From Doryteuthis pealeii (lineage: Eukaryota > Mollusca > Cephalopoda > Myopsida > Loliginidae): a stretch of 64,000 nucleotides of DNA. A model generated the notes under the pieces. The model saw only the letters and a list, made by a program, of their open reading frames with translations, made no database searches and was not told the origin of the DNA. This document shows positions 44,333 to 55,319 of the stretch, one piece after another. The translations under genes and the position numbers were made by a program. Each line of letters begins with the position of its first letter. The first letter of the stretch is position 1. The stretch spans positions 82,252,356 through 82,316,355 of the forward strand of contig CM042152.1 in the NCBI GenBank assembly GCA_023376005.1, in the 5' to 3' direction.

Positions 44333-44959
44333 CTAGCAAATACATGCACCCTCCAGGTTGCAAGTATTTAAGTTTTAATATGATTAAATATTATATTGAA
44401 TTAGAAAGGCTAATGAAACTAAATAAGAATGCAGATAAAAAGATTTGAATCAGAGTTGGGTATAATCGAAAAATAGAACTGAAACTTACTCTTCCATCAC
44501 TCCCTTCTTTCATTGCTAAATTTTCCTAATTTAACTAAGTAGTTAAATTGGGAAGTAAAGAATAAACTTACAGTTATTTCTTTTGGTTAATGGATTTCTT
44601 TTAAGATTTATCCCAGAGATTTTTTTCTCATATTCATTAAAATAAAACCAAACAATTAGAAATCAATAATACCAAACTCATTTATTAAAGTCAAATTTTT
44701 AATATCAATATGCAAATTAGCCTTCTCGTTCACACTGTAAACCGTTATTTTGTTGTATATATAAATACAATTTCATGTTATTAGTATGTAGATAAGGCCA
44801 ACAGTACTAATAATGTAAAACAATTTTATTAATAATTGAGATTTAAATAAAAAGAAAATCGTGGAGAATGTGACATAAATAACTAAGGGAATTGTGACTT
44901 GAGTAGTGATATAGTTTCGGTTACAGACAGACACATGCAGAATCTCCATTATAATAAGA
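44333..44959 (-). mobile_element. Helitron-like element (627 bp), minus strand
   Basis: CTAG at 44333-44336 with the hairpin 'tgcaccctccaggttgca' next to it, and the TC-start (complement of 'ataataaga') at 44959. It is inserted between A and T. Over 80% similar by eye to 8144-8768. Confidence 0.75.
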
Positions 44960-45027
44960 TATGTCTAAAAAAAAAAATTCAGGCACACAAAATAACCACA
45001 TGCTAAGCTTTGCTTAATCGGCACCAA

Positions 45028-45560
45028 GGAAAAAGGAGGTACCACCAAGATTTTCCATCGTCAAATTTATCATCAAGTTGTGCTGACAGCATGGATTTCC
45101 ATGACTCTCTCTTGCCACCCGTCCCTATCGGTCATCACACCTGGCAAGTCCTCCAAATGGCATCCAGTATCTGCACAGAGCTACTTGATGTACGTTTTTA
45201 CTGGTTGACCTACACTGGTGTGTCCATGTGTAGGTGTCCACAAGAGAACATTTATTATGAGTTAATCCTTGTTTCTCCAGAAGTGTCTTATTTGTCTTAC
45301 TTGGATAGTTTGTGTGATAGGAGGCAAGTGGCCATACAGCTGCTTTTTTGTGGGGTGCTGCTTGCAAGATTTGTTCAAGACAGCCCAACGCATCCTTGTA
45401 CAGTTTCAATGTAGCTTTTTCTCAGTACGTTTCATTAGAGTCCAATTGGTGCAGCCATACAGTAGCACTGACATGGCTGGAAGTATTCTCACTTTCTCTT
45501 ATCAGGGAGATCAAATTTCCAAATGATCAATAATCTGTCTATAGCAGTCCATGCCTTTCC
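45028..45560 (-). pseudogene. Non-LTR retrotransposon 3' end (family 2), best preserved copy
   Basis: The minus strand gives, in order and across a few frame breaks, VLLYGCTNWTLMKRTEKKLH, VLNKSCKQHPTKKQLYGHLP, VLLWTPTHGHTSVGQPVKTY and CADTGCHLEDLPGVMTDRDG, ending near the 'AVSTT' stop. This is the C-terminal part of a LINE polyprotein after the polymerase core. It also shows what the more damaged copies once encoded. Confidence 0.85.
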
Positions 45561-45564
45561 TATG

Positions 45565-45856
45565 CATACTTGAGGCGTATGATGTAATAGTTACCTTCAT
45601 AAGAAATGACACAGCGAGATAAGTTCAAATCCTGGATCAGGTTGTTTGCATTTCACATCATGCTAATACTCTTGGGAAAGGTATGCATCCAACTATACTC
45701 CCTTTAGCTATGGGTAAATGATACAGCAGACTAGGCTCTAACCTTGGTTAGGCAACCAGTCTAGAAGAAGGAAAACTCTAAATTCAAACCTGTTAAACCC
45801 CACTTAAGAAATTGACCTTGTGTCACATCCTGCTCGTGCGTAGGGGTTGGTAAATA
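45565..45856 (+). repeat. SINE-B, full length
   Basis: Head 'gcgtatgatgtaatagtt', B box 'agttcaaatcctgg', body 'gggaaaggtatgcatcc', tail 'ctgctcgtgcgtaggggtt'. It lies about 100 bp from RhoGAP exon 1 and in the intron. Confidence 0.8.
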
Positions 45857-45953
45857 CAGCAATTGTCAAAATTAAAGGATGATTAAGTATCTCTGTCAGC
45901 CAGGGAAATTTAGAGATACCAATTATTAAAATCAAAAATAGTTTTATACTTAC

Positions 45954-46017
45954 CACAAATGGGTGTGGTAGGTAGCCATGTTTCAATGCAACTGAAAGGG
46001 GAACGCCAAATTTAAGT
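45954..46017 (-). CDS. RhoGAP domain protein, exon 1 of those visible (64 nt)
   Basis: The acceptor (long T tract, then cttttcag) precedes 46017 and a consensus donor gtaagt follows 45954. It starts with one base completing a split codon and then reads LKFGVPLSVALKHGYLPHPF plus V. FGVPL is the typical opening of RhoGAP domains. It joins exon 2 in phase 0 across an intron of 4,469 bp that contains a SINE, a LINE remnant, Helitron-like copies and purine tracts. The upstream coding part is outside what I can identify. Confidence 0.85.
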
Positions 46018-46085
46018 CTGAAAAGAAAAAAAAAAAAAAAAAAAAAGATTAGTCTTTCCTTTACATACAAAGATTTTATATCCTA

Positions 46086-47031
46086 CACCCTTGTGCAAAT
46101 TAATTGAAACAGAAACAAATAATTCTGTTATCTTATTATAATGGAGATTATGTGTATCTGTAACTGAAACTACGTCACTACCAGCATCACAATTCCCTTA
46201 GTTATATATGTTATATTCTCAATGGTTATTAAATAATCATTATTTGATCTTAATTAGCATCTTGTTTATTAACAATGTCTCTATTAAGGTCTAGCTGAGA
46301 TAGATTTGCTTCAAAACAGCCCATATTATTAATGCATTTAAAATCCTGCAATGTGTGTAATATACCATTAAGAAATAAATGTTTACATAGTATATGGTGT
46401 GAATAATTTGCGCACTGGTTTTAACAAAACAGTGTTTAGTAAATTACTTGGTACTAATTTCTAATATTGTTTTATTCTTAAACGTATTAAAAGCAACCCT
46501 ATGTATGATTTTATATTGAAATAATTAGAATAAAGTACAAATAAGTGTAATCTTTTTTGTGTTCATATTTAATTTCATTAATCTTTCTAATTCAATATAA
46601 TATTTGATTATATCAAAAGTTAAATACTCATGCCCAGAGGGCGCATTCTTTTGCTAGTTACTATAAATCTGCAATCTGTCTGTAAAGATTGCCAGTGTGT
46701 TCGTGCAGTGTTACAACTTTTGTATGCTTCCTTGAAGTAGCATTCATCGCAGACAATGGTCATAGGACAACTAATCAACAGTCAAGACAATACTGTTTGG
46801 ACATAATAAAAATCTGATGCAATCATGAATGACACAATATTTTTCAAAGCCAAACAAATTTCATCATACACCTGGAAAATAGATTTATATTACTGCACAC
46901 CACGGCATATAACTTAATCTAAGAAGGAAAAAAGGGAAATCGATTACACCCTGTCACTCCAGTGGGTCTAAAACAGATCGTATGATGAAAGAAAGGAAAC
47001 TAAACTGGGCGTTTCAATTTGCACAAAGGTG
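46086..47031. mobile_element. Tc1/mariner-type MITE with a nested Helitron-like element
   Basis: The left end CACCCTTGTGCAAATTAATT and the right end, in complement CACCTTTGTGCAAATTG, are inverted, and both are flanked by TA (46084-46085 and 47032-47033). TA duplication and this TIR style fit Tc1/mariner. About 420 bp of its own sequence remain when the Helitron-like insert is removed; no transposase is encoded. Confidence 0.75.
46131..46657 (+). mobile_element. Helitron-like element (527 bp) nested in a Tc1-type MITE
   Basis: TCTTATTATAATGGAGATTA after an A, ending CTAG before a T, with the hairpin GCCC-aga-GGGC just upstream of the end. Because it interrupts the TIR element, it inserted later. 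Confidence 0.75.
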
Positions 47032-47069
47032 TAAACTTCAAAAGTAAATAGTCATTACTACTACTACTA

Positions 47070-47512
47070 CTAGCAAATATATTCACCCTCCGCCGAGTGC
47101 AATTATTTATATTTTAATGTAATAAAATATCTTTAATTAGAAAGGCTAATGAAACTAAATAAGAAAGCAGATAAAAAGATTTGAAACAGAGAGGGGGTAT
47201 AATCCAAAAATAGAACAACTGAAACTTACTCTTCCATCACTCCCGTCTTTCATTGCTAAATTTTCCTAATTGAACTATCTAGTTAAAATAGGAAGTAAAG
47301 AATAAAATTATAGTTATTTCTTTTTGTTAATGGATTTCTTTTAAGATTTACCCCGAGATTTTGGTCCATAATTATTAAGATAAAACCAAACAATTAGAAA
47401 TCAATAATACCAAGCACATATTTATCAAAACCAAATTAAGAGAATTGTGACTTGAGTAGTGATATACTGTTGGTTACAGATAGAAAAACACACAATCTCC
47501 ATTATAATAAGA
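47070..47512 (-). mobile_element. Helitron-like element with internal deletion (443 bp)
   Basis: CTAG at 47070-47073, TC-start at 47512. About 180 bp of the family's middle (the 'caaattagccttc' and 'tacaatt' part) is missing, joined at 'ccaaattaagagaattgtg'. Confidence 0.7.
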
Positions 47513-47759
47513 TTGATAATTTTGACTAGTATTATCTTAGTTCTAATTTTGTTTTCATTGCAACTCACGTGGGTCATGAAGAAGAACACTGCGCATAAGA
47601 AACATTATATTATTAATACTACTAACATGTCAAGCAATAACAATAAACATGGTAACAACCAATTGAAATTGAAGGAATGGAGTCATTTTATCATTTGGAT
47701 TTCTATAATATCATCCATGCTCTAGTAGTTTAGTTGCTAAAGCAGTTGGTACATAGAAT

Positions 47760-48267
47760 AGGGTAGGTCGATTTTGGAACTGTAACGTCTTTCATGTGGA
47801 GAAAGTTGCTAATTAACAAAGAATTATCACACAAAATATTTTCCTTAAAATCTTTACCTTTGTTTGAGGAAATTGATTTCAATCTTTTAAAATGTTATCC
47901 CTGTTACACCTTAATTAATGAGGTAAAAATCAGCATAACAGAGGTGTTGGTGATGATGAAGGGGATATTTTCAATTTGAATTCTAGTTATATATCTTATT
48001 CATTTCATCTTAGTGAAATAAAATGACAACCGTTTTCTGTTTTAAATATTGAAATTGCTAAATTTTCTAACCAATTTCTTGACCAAATGTGAAAAATAAG
48101 GAATTTTTAGTGCATTTTTAACTGACGATCTTTGATGCTATTTCCTCAAACAATGGTGCAAGTTAGAGATCTAGTTTTTGGTATCAGTATTCATTATACC
48201 GACACACAACTTTTGCTGTTTGAGAGAGTTTGATATTTTTTTTAAAGTGAAAAACCAACCTACCCTA
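47760..48267 (+). mobile_element. Repeat D, TIR element (508 bp)
   Basis: The left end 'agggtaggtcgatttt' and right end 'aaaaccaacctaccct' are inverted. The interior is shared with 16395-16824 on the other strand. No coding capacity, so a MITE of unassigned superfamily. Confidence 0.65.
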
Positions 48268-48564
48268 AAATAAAAAACAGTTTTTCCTAAGGTAAAAGAG
48301 GACATGAGTTCAAGTCTCACAAATAGACAATTCATCATTCTTTTTTTTCCAATATGTAATATTCCTAGCTGCTATAGAAATGATGACCTGAGTCTGTTAC
48401 AATTTTTTTTTTAAAAAAGCACTAGAATTAAACTGAAAGAATAATACTAGTCAAAATAATGCATATTTATGATTGACAAAGATTCACCTGCAAATAAATA
48501 TTATATATTATATTCATCATGCTTAGGCTTAAAAAACCCCCCAAAACAAAAAAAAAACCCAGTA

Positions 48565-48815
48565 TTATCTGCGTTATTCGGACTATTGTCCCCATCTTCA
48601 TTGTTATTTGTACAACGTTTCGGCCGATATACCCTCCAGCCTTCTTCAGGTATTTCTTGTCGGACTCGGGAACCTTCTTTTCGAACTCGAGTCCGACAAG
48701 AAGTACCTGAAGAAGACCAGAGGGTATATCGTCCGAAACGTTGTACAAATAACAATGAAGATGGGGACAATAGTCCGAAATAACGCAGATAATACTAATC
48801 TTCAAGCCTCATCTC
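48565..48815. mobile_element. Foldback, 'gaagaaggc' family, perfect hairpin
   Basis: Arms of about 105 bp: 'tgcgttattcggactattgt' to 'ttcttgtcggactcggg' and the complement. On either strand the stem reads CCTGAAGA, a G/C-rich stem and GAAACGTT, the relaxed hammerhead-like signature. Confidence 0.85.
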
Positions 48816-48879
48816 AAACATTCAGAGAAATACCAAAAATCAGTATTTAAATGTTTTTGTAAAACAAACATATACAATT

Positions 48880-49140
48880 TCTCTGAATTTTTTAGATGAG
48901 GCTTGATAATTAGTATTATTTGTATTATTCGGACTATTGTCCTCATCTTCATGATGAGAACAGGATACCCCCCGTGAACTGAATAAGGGGTTAGGTTCAA
49001 AGTTCCTTGATGGCTCCCGATTATGAGAGGGTTCCGAGTCCGACAAGAAATACCTGAAGAAGGCCGGAGGCACATCGGCCGAAACGTTGTACAGATAACA
49101 ATGAAGATGAGGACAATAGTCCGAATAATACAAATAATAC
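48880..49140. mobile_element. Foldback, 'gaagaaggc' family
   Basis: Outer arms 'attatttgtattattcggac' and complement. The right half carries CCTGAAGA, the GGCCG...CGGCC stem, then GAAACGTTGTAC. The left arm lacks the inner half, so the hairpin is asymmetric. Confidence 0.8.
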
Positions 49141-49149
49141 TAAACATAT

Positions 49150-49875
49150 ATATAATTAAATAATCACGACAAGCAAATTTGGTGAATACCACGTGTGACA
49201 TATGGACAGCTGTTTCGACTTATATTAGGTTCAATGGGTGACCTAGTGGGTCACATTTTATCTAGTACTTAAAATTCAATTGAATGAAACTACAAGTCAT
49301 GAGTGGTCTTATCTTATATTGAATAATTTATTGGAACATTGGAATGCAAAAGTGTAAATCCTGATTATCTGGTGTTGAATTCTTATTTCTTATGGGTGTT
49401 GTCACCTCAGCTAGATAATGGACTATTCCATTCTTATTATAAAGAAAGGAAAGAAAAAGAACATGCTACACAGAAAAATTACAATAAGAAAGAAAGAAAG
49501 AGTAAAGGAAAAATAGAGAGAGGGGATGAGTGCGTGGAAGTGATAACCCTAATCTGTTTCAATCGAACATAATGAAAAGAAGGAAAGAAAGAAAAAAAGA
49601 GTGAGAGAGAGTTAAATCAATATTATTATACTTTTCACATATTGAACTATTTTGCAATAGCTCTTAAGTAAACATTTCAAACATTATAATTAAATTATCA
49701 TTCTGTGGTATTATATCCAGCTAGTATTGAATATTTTATCATTGGAATATTGTGATATTTGTTGTGCATCTTTATGAATAGAGCACTGTAGTAATTATGT
49801 TGGTTTTATGATTGCAATATGTAGATCATTTTAAATTTTATCTTGCAATGACTTAACCAATTTTAATTTTACTAC
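49150..49875. other. AT-rich sequence, no gene
   Basis: Includes a GAAAG-rich stretch (49440-49610). No exon or family repeat was recognised. Confidence 0.4.
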
Positions 49876-50035
49876 AAAAAAAAAAAAAAAAAAAAAAAAA
49901 ACGCCCTCTGGACAGTGTAAAAATTAATTTTTGAAAGATATTGTCAATGTCAGAGTGTTTGTATCATAGGTAAAATTATCAAATTTATCAAAGGAGTAAA
50001 AAAAAAATAATAAAATAATTTGAAGTGGAAGTTGC
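49876..50035 (-). mobile_element. Helitron-like subfamily fragment
   Basis: A poly-A run followed by 'cgccctctggacagtg' and 'aaaattaatttttgaaa', the complement of the 3' part of the subfamily at 9153-9707. CTAG is replaced by the A tract. Confidence 0.5.
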
Positions 50036-50282
50036 TTCTTAAAAGGCTTTTTTTTTTGCATATGGTCCTGTCAAACGAATAACTTTTAAACAGATTTATT
50101 TGACCCAATATCACTCCGCGTTAGAGTGGATCTGGGAGTAATGGCAATGAAGGTGTACTAGAGCCTCATCATCAGATTTAGTTAAGTGTCATAACCAGAA
50201 CACAGCATTAACAAAGAAAGAGATTATGCCGAAAAAAAAAAATCACATTGAAATTTATAAATATCAAGCATTCCTATCTAAT

Positions 50283-50530
50283 ACAAATAATTTTCAAATA
50301 GATCTATTTGACCTATAGATGGGTCCTAACACGTACTACCACTCTAGTTCAGAGTGGACCTGGGAGTAATAGCAATGAAGAAGTACCCCACATTCACCAG
50401 ATCTCCAGAACTGGAGCCTCACTATTAGATAGAGTTTAGTGTCATACCCAGACCACCCATTTTTGGGGTGTGTCTTACCCGTCTTTAGGGGATACAGTCA
50501 GCATATACTAAGTCCTATCAACAGGACTTT
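50283..50530 (+). repeat. Repeat C, internally deleted
   Basis: 'tttgacctatagatgggtcc' to 'tactaagtcctatcaacagg'; the middle third of the family is missing. A shorter duplicate of the 5' part lies at 50100-50205. Confidence 0.65.
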
Positions 50531-50601
50531 GACTTATCAAGAATGCAGCAATGTTTTGTTTTTTTTTCATAACTAAACCCATGATACTATGTTCATTTTA
50601 G

Positions 50602-50831
50602 GGATGGGCTAGCTCAGTCGGTAGAGCATTCGGCTAGAAACCACAAGGTTCCTAGTCCGATACCGGCCCTCACCAACTCAGCATATGTGTAGTGCAGGGA
50701 TCTGTGCGGTAAAGTAAGGATCTGATTGTAGGTGTGGCACTCCAGCTCAGATGCTAAAACCAAGCGCTAGTGAAAAGAGTATAGACTCTCGCTGATTGGC
50801 TGATACCGACTTTAGGCCACCCCGACGACTT
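50602..50831 (+). repeat. SINE-A, full length
   Basis: Head 'gctagctcagtcggtagagc', B box 'ggttcctagtccgata', tail 'ccgactttaggccacc'. Confidence 0.85.
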
Positions 50832-50937
50832 TACTTACTAAGTTCATTTAAAGAAATGCAAGAGAACTGTATTCATGAAGATTAAAATCTTTCAAAAAGA
50901 AATTAAATAAATGTCTTATTCTTTGTTTATTGGACCA

Positions 50938-51178
50938 TATGACCTTTAGGCACCCCTTTTGCTTTGCTGATTCATAAGTACATTTTTTCATTTACACCGT
51001 CAACATCCGGTTGTTTGTTAAAGATGATTTTTAGAGGGTTTTTTAAAAATTATAAACTAACCCTAACCCCTAACAAACAACCAGATGTTGATGGTATAAA
51101 TGAAAAAAAATGTACTTATGAATCAGCAAAGCAAAAGGGGTGCCTAAAGGTCATATGGTCCGTTTTATTGTAAATATG
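50938..51178. mobile_element. Foldback with telomere-like loop, copy 3
   Basis: Arms of about 100 bp ('ggaccatatgacctttaggc' and complement). The loop-side sequence reads AAACTAACCCTAACCCCTAA, whose complement is TTAGGGGTTAGGGTTAGTTT, shared in part with 15118-15302 and 35400-35602. Confidence 0.8.
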
Positions 51179-51682
51179 ACTTTTAAAATGTTCTATGTAA
51201 TAATTCATCAATTTTTTTTTTCAATAACTCTTTTGCCCAGCAATGAGTTAAATAGTACCACTACTGTTCTTCTATAAGGATGGCTTTGGCATTTAATAAC
51301 CTATGAATGTTGATATGCCATTAAACAAAGTAACCCAACCATAACCAATAAACCTTTTGGTGCAGTGTGTCTGGCAACAAATTTTATGGCTGCAATGTAC
51401 TTTTGACCATGAAATAAAAAAAAAAAGAAGGTTGCTTTAACTCGTGATCACTAAGATACAAGGGTTGGTTGAAAAGTTCATAGGCTGACCAAGATACAAT
51501 CATGGAAATGAGGGATTTTTTTTTTTTTTTTTTTGTGTGATTCATCTGTGTTGTAGTGCTTGGATCCCATTGGTCAAAAAAGTCGTCTACAGCAGATATG
51601 TCATCATATGAACTGTTCAGCCCATCCTTGTATATAATACAGAAGTGACTCAAACGGCTATTGAAGTATGCCACTTTGAAAG

Positions 51683-51732
<50 letters not shown>

Positions 51733-51782
51733 CACAAGTGTGTTTATAAGAGGATTTTTTTTTATTCACTGATATTTCTAAA

Positions 51783-52078
51783 ACAACATCGAAGTGTGTG
51801 GTGTAATGGTTAGAGTTGTAGGAAATGGACTCAATGACCCGAGTTCAAATCCTGGACAAGGCTGTTTGCATTTCACATAGCGCTAATACCCTTGGGAAAG
51901 GCACGAATCCATATATCATCCCTCCAGCTATGGGTAAATAGTAGGACAGACTGGACTCTTTAACCTTGGTTAGGCAACTAGTCTAGAAGGAAAACTTTAA
52001 ATTTAAACCTGTAAACTCCGCTTAAGAAATTGACCTTGTGTAACATCCTGCTCATGTGGAGGGGTCGGTAAATATATA
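51783..52078 (+). repeat. SINE-B, full length
   Basis: Head 'gtgtggtgtaatggttagag', B box 'gagttcaaatcctgg', tail 'tcatgtggaggggtcgg'. Well preserved. Confidence 0.85.
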
Positions 52079-52410
52079 CTTCTAAAAACAACTGTTTTAT
52101 TAAAGTTTTTTTGTGTTTTTTTTTATTTTAAGGCCAGGATATACTGAGTCACTTTTGAAGGTGAGGTATAGCACAATATCCCAAATTTTAAAGCAACATG
52201 GAAGTGGTATCTTGCTCTCTCAAACATTAAGTATATCTGGGCAACTTAAGTTTCTCTAGGCACTAAAAGGGTTAACACAAAAATTTGTACTTTTAACTTT
52301 TCAGGAATAAAAAAAAAAAAAAAAGAAAAAGAAAAAAAAAAGATGCCAATTTCCTTTCCAAGTAACATGTGACAGGTTGTACTGTGTTACATGGTACCAG
52401 AATTTGGTTG

Positions 52411-52695
52411 GAGGTGCATGGTGTAATGGTTAAAGTCATAGGAAATGGAAACGTCAACCAGAGTTCAAATCCTCAACGACACTGCATTTATCATAGCACA
52501 AATATCTTTGGGAAAGGTACACATTCAACTATCCCTCCAGCTATGGGTAAATAGTAGGGCAAACTGGGCTCTTTAACCTTGGCTAGGTAACCAGTCTAGG
52601 AGAAGTAAAACTCTAAATTGAAACCTGTTAAACTCCGCTTAAGAAATTGACCTTGTGTCGCATCCTGCTTGTGCGGAGGGATTGGTAAATATGAA
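52411..52695 (+). repeat. SINE-B, full length
   Basis: Head 'gtgcatggtgtaatggttaa', B box 'gagttcaaatcctc', tail 'gtgcggagggattggtaaa'. Same orientation as the copy 330 bp upstream. Confidence 0.85.
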
Positions 52696-52699
52696 TTTG

Positions 52700-53055
52700 A
52701 ATGTGGTTTGAATTCAGAGTTTTCCTTCTCCGAGACAGGTTGCCTTACAAATCTAAAATACTTTGAATAAAAAGATGCAATAGAAATGCTCCTTTTTTGT
52801 GTGGGGGTGGAGCGGGTCCAGCTCCCAGCAAAAGTAGTCATGTTAAAATTTGCCCCACCTAGTAACAGCATCTCTTAGTGATTGTAACTAACATACAAGA
52901 CCAAATTGTGTACAGTACAGACTGTTTACTTGTGTCCCACACAAGTTTATAGTATAACATTTTCAGTTTAGTAGTGCTGATGGCTGGGGACAGTTGGGAA
53001 GTCGACCAGAGAAATAAGATTAAGTAAACACAGAAGCTCTTGTTACAAAAAAGAG

Positions 53056-53089
<34 letters not shown>

Positions 53090-53300
53090 TAGCATCTTAG
53101 ATATTTAGGATTTAATCTTTTAATATCTGAGGAAAGTGTGTGAACAATGTATCTGTGCAAATATACATTTGGAAGTTAAAACAATAAACCTCTTATCCCC
53201 ACTAAACACAGTTTGTCTATTATACTTATTCCTCTGAGGTAAATTTAGTTGGTGTGCTGGTCACTTCAGACTTCATTTTCCTTTTTTGGTGTCAAATATG
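52700..53300. other. Unassigned sequence with (TG)n
   Basis: A (TG)n run lies at about 53057-53088. A minus-strand open stretch at 52750-52840 (…GSWTRSTPTQKRSISIASFY) has a possible donor gtaagg but no clear acceptor, so it is not called. Confidence 0.4.
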
Positions 53301-53309
53301 GTAATTAAG

Positions 53310-53650
53310 AAAAAAGGAAAAAAAAGAAAAAAAAAGGAAAAAAAAAAAGGAAATTAAGAAAAAAAAAATTGAGAAAAAAAAGAAAAAATTAAGGAAAAAA
53401 ATTGAAAAAAAAAAGAAAAAATTAAGAATAAAAATTAAGAAAAAATGAAAAAGAAAGAAAATTAAGGAAAAAAAGAAAGAAAGAAAATTAAGGAAAAAAA
53501 GAAAAAAAAAAGGAAAAAAAAAATTAAAAATTAAGAAAAAAAAGGAAAATAAAAAAAAATTAAGAAAAAAGAAGAAAAAAAAAATTAAGAATAAAAAATT
53601 AAGAAAAAAAGGAAAAAGAAAAAAAAAAGAAAGAAAAAAAACAAACAAAA
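53310..53650. repeat. GAAA/TTAAG-rich purine tract
   Basis: A-rich tract with repeated 'aaattaagaaaaaa' units; complementary-strand open frames are Phe-rich artefacts. Confidence 0.9.
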
Positions 53651-54032
53651 AACAAGGCCAGTGGTCAGTGTTCAATCTTAAGTAAAATTAGCCAAAATTT
53701 TAAAAGCTGATTTTCAAGGTAAACAGTTCCTACCAATGTAAAAAAAATGTTTATTTCTCCTTCTCCTCCCTCTCAGCCTATTTGATGACATCTAAGAAGA
53801 ACCAACAGATAAGTACTCCCCCCCCCCTATTAACTGATATCTACAGAAATAAATTTCAGTCTATGATACTTACTAAAATAGACTTCTGAACATTTTAACC
53901 TGAAAAGTTTGCAGTATTTATATGAAAATGTATATCAACTATGAAAGACAAATTGCTAATTGTTATTGTGGTAAATTTAGTTCAACAGCAAATGATCAAT
54001 TTCACTGACTGTTTGCCAATGGAGAGTCAGAG

Positions 54033-54059
<27 letters not shown>

Positions 54060-54070
<11 letters not shown>

Positions 54071-54345
54071 AAAAGGTGACTTACAGGTGAATATGGTCAC
54101 GATGGTTAGGTAGTGCAGAATTCAGGGGGGTAAGTCAGCGATATAACAAATACAAAGTGCTCAATACGTAAGTAGAGCAAATTTATTATTTGTAATGAAC
54201 ACTTTAATGCAATGAACACACACGTGTAATCGACTGCAATTAATCGGTATCTCGATTAATTCAGTGGATTTAACCCTGAAGATCCTTTTGGTGAAACTCG
54301 AGTAGGTTATCTCTTGTACCCATTATATAATATATATAAATATAT
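54060..54345. mobile_element. Hammerhead-bearing repeat unit, copy 2 (rearranged)
   Basis: Plus-strand 54212-54330 matches 39026-39140. Upstream, 54100-54185 is the inverted form of the 3' module at 39150-39240 ('cttaccccctgaattc' in complement), so the unit is rearranged relative to copy 1. Confidence 0.65.
54271..54309 (+). ncRNA. Hammerhead-ribozyme-like motif 2
   Basis: Helix I TAACC/GGTTA (54271-54275 with 54305-54309), CTGAAGA (54276-54282), helix II with two C-G pairs and a U-U base, GAAA (54293-54296), helix III as the 8-nt palindrome ACTCGAGT (54296-54303), H17 A at 54304. A self-complementary helix III without a loop is the arrangement expected of hammerheads that work as dimers. 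Confidence 0.55.
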
Positions 54346-54351
54346 ATATAA

Positions 54352-54540
54352 GGAAAAAATAATGAAGATTTAGTTTGAAAGCATAATAGACTATTTTAGC
54401 AGACCCAGAGGAATGATTACTCCTCAAGACTTCATCAAACGCATCAGATGATGGAGTCCTGAGGAGTAATCATTCCTCTAGGTCTGTTAAAATAGTCTAT
54501 TATGCTTTCAATCTAAATCTTCGTTATTTTTTCCTTATAT
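54352..54540. mobile_element. Foldback element
   Basis: Arms of about 80 bp: 'aggaaaaaataatgaagatt' and complement; loop around 'catcaaacgcatcagatgat'. It is followed by 'tttgctttgtgaccctaaca', the same 3' module as after 32975. Confidence 0.8.
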
Positions 54541-54920
54541 ATTTTTGCTTTGTGACCCTAACAATAATGGGACACACTGAGATTTGTAAATTACAATTAT
54601 TGTAAACTATTATGTTGTAAGGGAGACTTCTCCACTCAATCTATGGATTATAGATGACCATATAAGATCGTGGTGGGAATAATTCTATTCAAGACCTTTT
54701 TAATATAGCCATATCAAAAATTGGTAGTCCATTTGGAGAGCTCAATGTATAATAATTTGATAATTATACACAGACCAATATTTATAGGATTGATAAAGAA
54801 AAGAAAAAAAAGATTCTCATATTAAAGAATTCCTGGTATCGTCAGACTGTGTACCATAATAAACCTTTCATTTATTATTGTATCAATCATATATATATAT
54901 AATATTATATATATATATAT

Positions 54921-55307
54921 TTTAATAATGGAGATTCGCTATTGGTTTTTGTCTGTAACAAAAACTATGTCACTGCTTACGTCACATTACCCAAAATCAT
55001 CATAACATAGAATAAATACACTCAAAATTTGAACATGCAACATTAGACAGTCCTCATTGTTTTTTAAAATAAGTTTTCATAAATACATGACTGGTATTAT
55101 ATATCTATATATAGTTTGTTTTATTTTAATACATATTTAAAGTTTACATTTCAAATTGTTTTATTTTTTAATCCTTTAATGAATTTGATGATTTTACTTA
55201 CTTAGGGTACAAACTCGCTGACATTGAATGTTTTACTCCCACCCCTCAGGCAATATGTTTCAAAAATCTATTTTTACATCGCCTGGAGGGCGTTTTTTTT
55301 TTGCTAG
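54921..55307 (+). mobile_element. Helitron-like subfamily, 5'-worn copy
   Basis: 'taataatggagattcgct' to CTAG at 55304-55307. The GC hairpin 'tcgcctggagggcg' lies just upstream. The TC start is replaced by TA-rich sequence. Confidence 0.6.
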
Positions 55308-55319
55308 TATATACAATAT

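Noticed and set aside
48565..49140. CRISPR-like or bacterial terminator-like repeats
   Set aside because: The perfect hairpins are eukaryotic foldback elements; there are no evenly spaced identical repeats or unique spacers.
52750..52870. Minus-strand open segment near a donor-like gtaagg
   Set aside because: The acceptor is doubtful, and the downstream half of the open frame is SINE-B sequence.
53292..53675. Phe-rich 127-codon minus-strand frame
   Set aside because: Complement of an A-rich microsatellite.
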